Part shown: positions 36,282 to 42,479 of the stretch, piece after piece | Layout of the letters: each line of letters opens with the position of its first letter | How positions within the stretch are numbered: position 1 is the first letter of the stretch | NCBI GenBank assembly: GCA_945874835.1 | Contig: CAMCJM010000002.1 | Span: 1-42,479 of the forward strand | Length of the DNA stretch: 42,479 nucleotides | Source: Pseudomonas synxantha | Lineage (GTDB): Bacteria; Pseudomonadota; Gammaproteobacteria; Pseudomonadales; Pseudomonadaceae | Direction: 5' to 3' | Position numbers and translations under genes: made by a program | Notes under the pieces: model-generated | What the model was told of the DNA's origin: nothing | What the model saw: the letters and a program-made list of their open reading frames with translations, nothing else | Database searches by the model: none

Positions 36282-37924
36282 CCCTGGAAAACCAGCATCT
36301 CGACCGTAAGTCCCTGCGTAAGGTGACCGGCAAAACTGCTAACTGGCAGGAGCTGGCCTCAGATTGCGTCTGTTTCGCCAACAGCGCAGGCGGTCAACTG
36401 TTGATCGGTATCGAAGACGCTAGCGAGCTGCCGCCGGCCGAGCAGCGAATAGAACCGGGGTTGCTGGATATTCTGCGCCGCCGTGTGCAAGAGCTCACGG
36501 TCAACGTTATTGTCGCTCCGCGCTTGGTAACGGCCGAGAACGGCGGCCAGTATGTCGAGCTCACGGTTGCCAAGGCGTTTGGTGTGGCCTCCACCTCCGA
36601 TGGCCGCTATTTCCTACGCGTGGGCGACAGCTGCCAGCCGGTGCTGGGTGATGACGTAATGCGCCTTCTTAACGAGCGCCCTGGCGCGCCTTGGGAAGCG
36701 TTGAGTAACCTGCAGGTGCCCCGCGCAGCTGTCGACGCAGGCAAGCAGGCTGAGTTACTGCAGCGCTTGCGCGCCTCGGATCGGGTCAAGACAAACACTA
36801 AGGAAAAGAGCGATCCCGAGCTGCTCGACCACTACGGCTTGGTCGATGGTGAATGGCTGACCAATCTCGGCGTGCTGATCCTTGGTACCGTCCGTGATCG
36901 TGCCCGCCTCGGCACCGCGCCAATGGTGCAAGCGCTGAAGTACGACGAGCAGGGCGACAAGGTGAATAAGTGGCTGTGGGATGACTACCAGCAGTCGCCT
37001 ATCGAACTGGTGGATGCCATCTGGCGCGAGGTGGCGGATTTTCGCGAAAGCTACGAACTGCCCGACGGCCTCTATCGCCAACATATCCCCGCCTTCGATG
37101 AGCGGGTGGTACGTGAATTGTTGGTGAGTGCTCTGGTACACCGCCCGTATACCCAGCGCGGTGACATCTACCTGAACCTGCACCCAGATCGGCTTGAGGT
37201 GGTAAATCCTGGCCGCCTGCCCTTTGGTGTTACGCCCGGCAATATCCTGCACGCCAGCCGCCGCCGTAATGATCGGATGGCAGCACTTTTCCACGATTTG
37301 AAAATGATGGAGAAGGAAGGTACAGGTTTCGACTTGATGTACGACGTGCAGCTATCCCAGGGCCGTCCCGCCCCTGAGACTAGCGAAGGACCAGATTCAG
37401 TTCGCGTCACTATCAGGCGCCGCATCGTGCGCCCGGAAATGATCGGTTTGTTGAAAACCGTAGATGAGCGCTTCCAGCCCACTCGCCGCGAGCGAATCAC
37501 CCTTGGGCTACTCGCCCAACACGAAGGCATGACCGCCAGCGAGTTGGCATCCGCCCTAGAACTCAGCTCAACCGATGAGCTAAAACCTTGGTTCGGTCGC
37601 CTGCGTGATTGGCAATTGGTGAGTGAAAGTGGGCGCACCAAGGCAACCCGCTATTTCGTCGCACCTGAATGGCTACGTGGCAGCGGTCTTGAGGGAAAAA
37701 CCACCCTTACCCGCATCGAGCCGCATCGGTTGCGCGCGCTGATTTTGGAAGATCTTCAGCGCTATCCTGGCTCATCCTCCAGCGAAATCAACGCGCGCAT
37801 CGGTGGTGAAATCTCTAACCGTACTGTTAAGCGCGCATTGGATGAATTGATTGAGCAGAAGCAGGTTCGCCGCGAGGGTGAGGTGCGCTGGCGACGTTAT
37901 TGGTTAACTGGGCAGGCCAGCTGA
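36278..37924 (+). CDS. AlbA_2 (Schlafen-like) / HATPase_c_4 protein with C-terminal winged helix
   Basis: ASDCVCFANSAGGQLLIGIED (AlbA_2), RELLVSALVHRPYTQRGDIYLNLHPDRLEVVNPGRLPFGVTP...MMEKEGTGFDLMYD (HATPase_c_4); ATGA overlap with the upstream RM gene. Confidence 0.85.
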   Translation: MTLENQHLDRKSLRKVTGKTANWQELASDCVCFANSAGGQLLIGIEDASELPPAEQRIEPGLLDILRRRVQELTVNVIVAPRLVTAENGGQYVELTVAKAFGVASTSDGRYFLRVGDSCQPVLGDDVMRLLNERPGAPWEALSNLQVPRAAVDAGKQAELLQRLRASDRVKTNTKEKSDPELLDHYGLVDGEWLTNLGVLILGTVRDRARLGTAPMVQALKYDEQGDKVNKWLWDDYQQSPIELVDAIWREVADFRESYELPDGLYRQHIPAFDERVVRELLVSALVHRPYTQRGDIYLNLHPDRLEVVNPGRLPFGVTPGNILHASRRRNDRMAALFHDLKMMEKEGTGFDLMYDVQLSQGRPAPETSEGPDSVRVTIRRRIVRPEMIGLLKTVDERFQPTRRERITLGLLAQHEGMTASELASALELSSTDELKPWFGRLRDWQLVSESGRTKATRYFVAPEWLRGSGLEGKTTLTRIEPHRLRALILEDLQRYPGSSSSEINARIGGEISNRTVKRALDELIEQKQVRREGEVRWRRYWLTGQAS

Positions 37925-37936
37925 AACCGAGCAGCT

Positions 37937-37992
37937 CATAAAAGACAAACCTTCGGCAATCCGCTTCACTTCTATCGGCTTTGTCTTTTATG
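37937..37992. repeat. Inverted repeat CATAAAAGACAAA-N30-TTTGTCTTTTATG
   Basis: Perfect 13-bp arms 12 nt after the stop of the AlbA_2 gene. Confidence 0.85.
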
Positions 37993-38086
37993 GCATTCCC
38001 CGGGCCTCGAAGAATATACCTCACGCTAATGGACACGCTTTGATGTATGCGTAGTCATGTCCAATAGACGTTCATCGGAGGTGGAT

Positions 38087-39037
38087 TTAGAAGGCAAACG
38101 GCAACGCCAGCTCAACGTGTTGGCGCTGCGCCAGACGACGCCGAAATTCGTCTGGGTCGTGGATCAGTACTTCCTGGCCCGCAAAGGATTGCGCGGCGAT
38201 CAGGCGCGACAGCCAGAAGCGCACACAAGCGATGCGCAGCATGGCTGGCCACAACTCGGCTTCCGCCGCCGTGAATGCCCGCAACCCAGCGTAGGCACCC
38301 AGCAGCGCTTGCGCGCGTTTGGGGTCGAGGCTGCCATCCTCGTGTGAGCACCAATCGTTCAGGGCAATCGCCAGGTCGTAGAGCATCGGCCCTGAGCAGG
38401 CGTTGTAGAAATCAATCACCCCGGCCAGATGGTTGCCATCAAACAGCACGTTATCGCGGAACAGGTCGGCATGCAGGTTGGCTTGTGGCAAGGCGAGCAG
38501 GCGTGGCTTGAGCGTGTGGATTTCGGTCAAGGCATCACGCAGCAACGGCAGCTGGTCATCGGGTAGCTGTAAAGCCAGACTCGGCCCTTCGGCCAGCATC
38601 CAGTCCAATCCCCGGTCACTTTTGCGCGGCAGCGGTTGCGCCCGTGTCGCCAGGTGAATGCGTGCCAACAGTGCGCCGACTTCCTGGCAATGATGCGCAT
38701 TGGCATCGTGCACATGCTTACCGGCCAAACGCGGCTGCAGCAGCGCCGGTTTACCGGCCAGGCTGCGCAGCGCCTCGCCCGTTGTTGTACGTAAGGCATA
38801 GGGCACAGGCAGGCCCGCGCCGTGCAGTACATCAAGCAGGTCGATAAAGAACGGCAGATCACCGCTCGGCCCCCGCTCGATCAGGGTCAATACGTATTCA
38901 CCCCGTTCTAGGCTGACGAAGAAGTTGCTGTTCTCACTGCCTGCGGCAATGCCCTGAAAGTCGCGCAGGCGACCCAGTTCATACGGGGCGAGAAACGCCT
39001 CAAGCTCAGGTCGCTCAAGCGGGGTAAACACAGACAT
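38087..39037 (-). CDS. thrB: Homoserine kinase (APH-fold, ThrB type II)
   Basis: MSVFTPLERPELEAFLAPYELGRLRDFQGIAAGSENSNFFV, LPQANLHADLFRDNVLFDGNHLAGVIDFYNAC. Confidence 0.93.
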   Translation of the reverse strand: MSVFTPLERPELEAFLAPYELGRLRDFQGIAAGSENSNFFVSLERGEYVLTLIERGPSGDLPFFIDLLDVLHGAGLPVPYALRTTTGEALRSLAGKPALLQPRLAGKHVHDANAHHCQEVGALLARIHLATRAQPLPRKSDRGLDWMLAEGPSLALQLPDDQLPLLRDALTEIHTLKPRLLALPQANLHADLFRDNVLFDGNHLAGVIDFYNACSGPMLYDLAIALNDWCSHEDGSLDPKRAQALLGAYAGLRAFTAAEAELWPAMLRIACVRFWLSRLIAAQSFAGQEVLIHDPDEFRRRLAQRQHVELALPFAF

Positions 39038-39048
39038 GGATTAACGCC

Positions 39049-39333
39049 TTACCACTTAAAGATTTCCCACTGCGGAATCAGCATGTCGGGCTGGTCGGAG
39101 CGGATAAAGTTGCCTTCACTGCCATCGGCGCGCACCAGGAAGTAGGGTTTGCCCTTTTTCGGGGTGATCTTGATCGCGTAGAGAAAGCCGTTCTGCCGGT
39201 ATTCGGTGATGGTGCGGTCGCCATCCTGGCGAATGGTCACATCCGGGTCGGCCGTCACCGGGTCTTCGGCGTGGGCGGCCAAGGTGGTGAATGCCAGCAG
39301 AGTGGCCAACAACAGGCGATTGAGTGTGCGCAT
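39049..39333 (-). CDS. DUF2782 family periplasmic protein
   Basis: 94 aa; signal peptide; DVTIRQDGDRTITEYRQNGFLYAIKITPKKGKPYFLVRADGSEGNF. Confidence 0.85.
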   Translation of the reverse strand: MRTLNRLLLATLLAFTTLAAHAEDPVTADPDVTIRQDGDRTITEYRQNGFLYAIKITPKKGKPYFLVRADGSEGNFIRSDQPDMLIPQWEIFKW

Positions 39334-39407
39334 GATAACCTTGTCCCTTTGATTGCTATGGTGCAGCCATTCTACCGCTGCCCCTGCTGAAAAGGTTGAT
39401 CCTGCTC

Positions 39408-42263
39408 ATGAGCCAAGCCCCTCTCGTTCTGGTTGACGGTTCGTCTTACCTGTACCGCGCCTTCCATGCCCTGCCGCCGTTGACCACCTCCAAAGGCCTG
39501 CCAACCGGCGCGGTCAAGGGTGTGCTGAACATGCTCAAGAGCCTGCGCAAGCAGTACCCGAAAAGCCCGTTTGCCGTGGTGTTCGATGCCAAAGGCGGGA
39601 CCTTTCGCGACGAGTTGTTTGCCGATTACAAAGCCAATCGCCCGTCGATGCCCGATGACCTGCGCGTGCAGGTCGAACCGCTGCATGCCAGCGTCCGCGC
39701 CATGGGTTATCCGTTGCTGTGTGTCGAAGGCGTCGAAGCCGATGACGTGATCGGCACCCTGGCCCGCCAATGCGCCGCTGAAGGCCGCGACGTGATCATC
39801 TCCACCGGCGACAAGGACATGGCCCAGCTGGTTTGCCCGCACGTTACGCTGGTCAACACCATGACCGGAAGCGTCTACGACATTGATGGCGTAAAAGCGA
39901 AATTCGGTGTCGGTCCTGAGCTGATCATCGACTACTTGGCGCTGATGGGCGACAAGGTCGACAATATTCCCGGTGTGCCGGGCGTCGGTGAAAAAACCGC
40001 GCTGGGTTTGCTGGTCGGTATCGGCGGTGGCCTCGATGTGTTGTACGCCAACCTCGAAAAAGTGCCGGAGCTGCCGATTCGCGGGGCCAAGAACCTGCCG
40101 GCCAAACTCATCGAACACAAGGACATGGCCTACCTGTCTTATCAGCTGGCCACCATCAAGCTGGATGTGCCGCTGAATATCGCCATCGAGTCGCTGCACC
40201 CAGGCGAGATGGATGTACCTGCACTGGTCGAGTTGTACGCTGAGCTTGAGTTCAAAACCTGGCGTGATGAGTTGCTGCGCAGCAACCCGGCCCGGGCCGT
40301 CAAAGCCCCGGTCGCAGCGCCTGCCGATGACCTGTTTGCCCTTGCCCCAAGCGCCAGTGCCGCCCCTGCAGTCGTGCCAGTTCCAGCCGTTGCTGAGGCA
40401 CCAACCGCTGATGCGGCGGTTGGCGAGTTGCCCGCAGTGGCAGCCTTGGGTGATTACCAGTGCGTTCTGACGCAGGCGCAGTTCGATGAATGGCTGGAGA
40501 AGCTGCGCAACGCCGAGCTGATCGCCTTCGACACCGAAACCACCGGCCTGGATGCTCAAAAGGCCCAATTGGTCGGCCTGTCGTTTGCGGTCAAAGCGGG
40601 TGAAGCGGCCTATATCCCGGTGGCGCACAGCTACATGGGCGTGCCGACGCAGTTGGATCTTGATGCGGTGCTCAAGGCGCTCAAACCGATCCTTGAAGAC
40701 CCGAAGAAGTCCAAGGTCGGGCAGCACGCCAAGTACGACATCAACATCCTCGCCAATGCCTCAACGCCGATCCACGTGCAGGGCGTAGCGTTCGACACCA
40801 TGCTTGAATCCTACGTGCTGGACTCCACTGCCACCCGTCACGACATGGACAGCCTGGCGCTCAAGTACCTGGATCACAGCAACATCCGTTTCGAAGACAT
40901 CGCCGGTAAGGGTGCCAAGCAGCTGACCTTTGACCAGATCGATCTGGCTCAGGCCGCGCCTTATGCTGCCGAAGATGCCGATGTGACCCTGCGTTTGCAT
41001 CAACACCTATGGGCCAAGCTGTCGGCTGAAGCGAGCTTGGCCAAGGTGCTGCAAGAAATCGAAATGCCGCTGGTGCCGGTGCTGGCGCGTATTGAGCGTC
41101 AAGGTGCGCTGGTGGATGCCAAGCTGCTGGGTTTGCAAAGCAACGAGTTGGGCGAGAAGCTGGTGGCGCTGGAGCGTCAGGCGTTTGAGATCGCCGGTGA
41201 AGAATTCAACCTGGCTTCACCCAAACAGCTTGGGGTGATTCTGTACGAGAAGCTCGGGCTGCCGGTGATCAGCAAAACCGCCAAAGGGCAGGCTTCCACG
41301 GCAGAAGCGGTGCTGGCCGAATTGGCCGAACAGGATTTTGAACTGCCCAAAGTGCTGATGCAGTACCGCAGCTTAAGCAAGCTGAAAAGCACCTACACCG
41401 ATCGCTTGCCGGAGCAGATCAACCCACGCACCGGGCGCATTCACACCAGCTACCATCAGGCCGTCACTGCAACTGGGCGTTTGTCTTCTTCCGACCCGAA
41501 CCTGCAAAACATCCCGATTCGCACCGCCGAAGGCCGGCGTATTCGTCAAGCGTTCGTCGCCCCCAAGGGCTACAAACTGCTGGCGGCGGACTACTCGCAA
41601 ATCGAACTGCGCATCATGGCGCACCTGGCCCAGGATGAAAGCTTGCTGGACGCCTTCCGCCATGGCCGCGACGTGCACAAAGCCACCGCTGCTGAAGTAT
41701 TTGGCGTGCCGTTGGAGGCTGTCACCACCGATCAACGCCGCAGCGCCAAGGCGATCAACTTCGGTTTGATTTACGGCATGAGCGCCTTCGGCCTAGCTAA
41801 ACAGATTGGTTGCGACCGCAAGCAGGCGCAGGCTTATATCGACGTATATTTCCACCGCTATCCCGGCGTGCTGGCTTATATGGAGCGCACCCGCGAGCAG
41901 GCCTCGGAGCAAGGCTATGTCGAAACCCTGTTCGGCCGTCGTCTGTACCTGCCGGATATCCACGCGAAGAACCCGGCGCTGCGCAAAGGCGCCGAGCGCA
42001 CGGCAATCAACGCACCGATGCAGGGCACAGCCGCAGACATCATCAAGCGCGCCATGGTCACGGTAGACAACTGGTTGAGTGAGTCGGGCCTGGATGCGCG
42101 GGTCATCCTGCAGGTGCACGACGAATTGGTGATGGAGGTGCGCGAAGAGTTGGTCGAGCAAGTCACCGAGCAGATCAAGCCGCTGATGGGCAACGCCGCC
42201 GCCCTGGATGTGCCGCTCTTGGTCGAAGTGGGTGTGGGTGATAACTGGGATGAGGCGCACTGA
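39408..42263 (+). CDS. polA: DNA polymerase I
   Basis: 5' nuclease [18 protein letters not shown], 3'-5' exo [20 protein letters not shown], polymerase [27 protein letters not shown]. Confidence 0.97.
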   Translation: MSQAPLVLVDGSSYLYRAFHALPPLTTSKGLPTGAVKGVLNMLKSLRKQYPKSPFAVVFDAKGGTFRDELFADYKANRPSMPDDLRVQVEPLHASVRAMGYPLLCVEGVEADDVIGTLARQCAAEGRDVIISTGDKDMAQLVCPHVTLVNTMTGSVYDIDGVKAKFGVGPELIIDYLALMGDKVDNIPGVPGVGEKTALGLLVGIGGGLDVLYANLEKVPELPIRGAKNLPAKLIEHKDMAYLSYQLATIKLDVPLNIAIESLHPGEMDVPALVELYAELEFKTWRDELLRSNPARAVKAPVAAPADDLFALAPSASAAPAVVPVPAVAEAPTADAAVGELPAVAALGDYQCVLTQAQFDEWLEKLRNAELIAFDTETTGLDAQKAQLVGLSFAVKAGEAAYIPVAHSYMGVPTQLDLDAVLKALKPILEDPKKSKVGQHAKYDINILANASTPIHVQGVAFDTMLESYVLDSTATRHDMDSLALKYLDHSNIRFEDIAGKGAKQLTFDQIDLAQAAPYAAEDADVTLRLHQHLWAKLSAEASLAKVLQEIEMPLVPVLARIERQGALVDAKLLGLQSNELGEKLVALERQAFEIAGEEFNLASPKQLGVILYEKLGLPVISKTAKGQASTAEAVLAELAEQDFELPKVLMQYRSLSKLKSTYTDRLPEQINPRTGRIHTSYHQAVTATGRLSSSDPNLQNIPIRTAEGRRIRQAFVAPKGYKLLAADYSQIELRIMAHLAQDESLLDAFRHGRDVHKATAAEVFGVPLEAVTTDQRRSAKAINFGLIYGMSAFGLAKQIGCDRKQAQAYIDVYFHRYPGVLAYMERTREQASEQGYVETLFGRRLYLPDIHAKNPALRKGAERTAINAPMQGTAADIIKRAMVTVDNWLSESGLDARVILQVHDELVMEVREELVEQVTEQIKPLMGNAAALDVPLLVEVGVGDNWDEAH

Positions 42264-42277
42264 TCGTTATGATCCAG

Positions 42278-42307
42278 CGTCTGCGAAAGCGGGCGTTGTG
42301 CTTTTTG
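42278..42307 (+). terminator. Probable polA terminator CGTCTGC-GAAA-GCGGGCG followed by TTGTGCTTTTTG
   Basis: 7-bp stem (two G-U pairs) with a GAAA tetraloop and T-rich tail 15 nt after the polA stop. Confidence 0.6.
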
Positions 42308-42339
42308 AGTATTAGGTAGTTTGTTTTTATAGCCTGAAT

Positions 42340-42479
42340 TCAACTCATAAGTGCAACGCTCACCCCTGCATACACTTCGTACGGTGTCTTCCAGCCCAAG
42401 CGTTTGCGTGGTCGTAAATTGATCTTCGCAACGACCCGATTCACGCTTTCCACCGTCAGCGCACTGAAGTCACTGCCCT
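42340..42479 (-). mobile_element. IS30-family transposase, C-terminal end (truncated by window)
   Basis: My translation of the minus strand: GSDFSALTVESVNRVVAKINLRPRKRLGWKTPYEVYAGVSVALMS*; INxRPRKxLGWKTPxEV is typical of IS30 C-termini. Confidence 0.85.

Noticed and set aside
38057-38347. 96-aa plus-strand ORF after the RM module
   Set aside because: Almost entirely antisense to thrB; no motif recognised.
39372-40727. 451-aa minus-strand ORF antisense to polA
   Set aside because: Shadow ORF; polA on the plus strand has all family motifs.

Overview
This window is a Pseudomonas-like chromosomal segment (high GC). I infer the genus from protein families and gene order; I ran no search. From left to right it carries: the 3' end of a predicted aminopeptidase gene, a DUF1161 protein, a HAD phosphatase, a gamma-carbonic-anhydrase-like protein, prlC and yheV, then recC-recB-recD on the minus strand. 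Next come an NCS2/AzgA-type permease, a beta-carbonic anhydrase, and the aa3 cytochrome c oxidase cluster with its assembly factors (coxB, coxA, cox11, coxC, SURF1, ctaA, cyoE, Sco). These are followed by metNIQ, a lipoprotein gene, znuB-znuC-zur with divergent znuA, a two-gene accessory insertion, thrB, a DUF2782 protein, polA, and the end of an IS30-type transposase cut by the window edge. Most of it is core genome. The most interesting parts are: (1) the accessory pair between znuA and thrB, a single-chain MmeI-like (Type IIL) restriction-modification enzyme translationally coupled to an AlbA_2/Schlafen-like ATPase-HTH protein; (2) a high density of palindromic REP-like repeats with GTAG...CTAC ends, including a double element between recB and recD, apparent in-frame repeat-derived segments inside recB and recC, and a block at the znuB 3' end bracketed by a 20-bp direct repeat that copies the znuB C-terminus; (3) an IS30-family element just downstream of polA. 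No rRNA, tRNA or CRISPR array was recognised.
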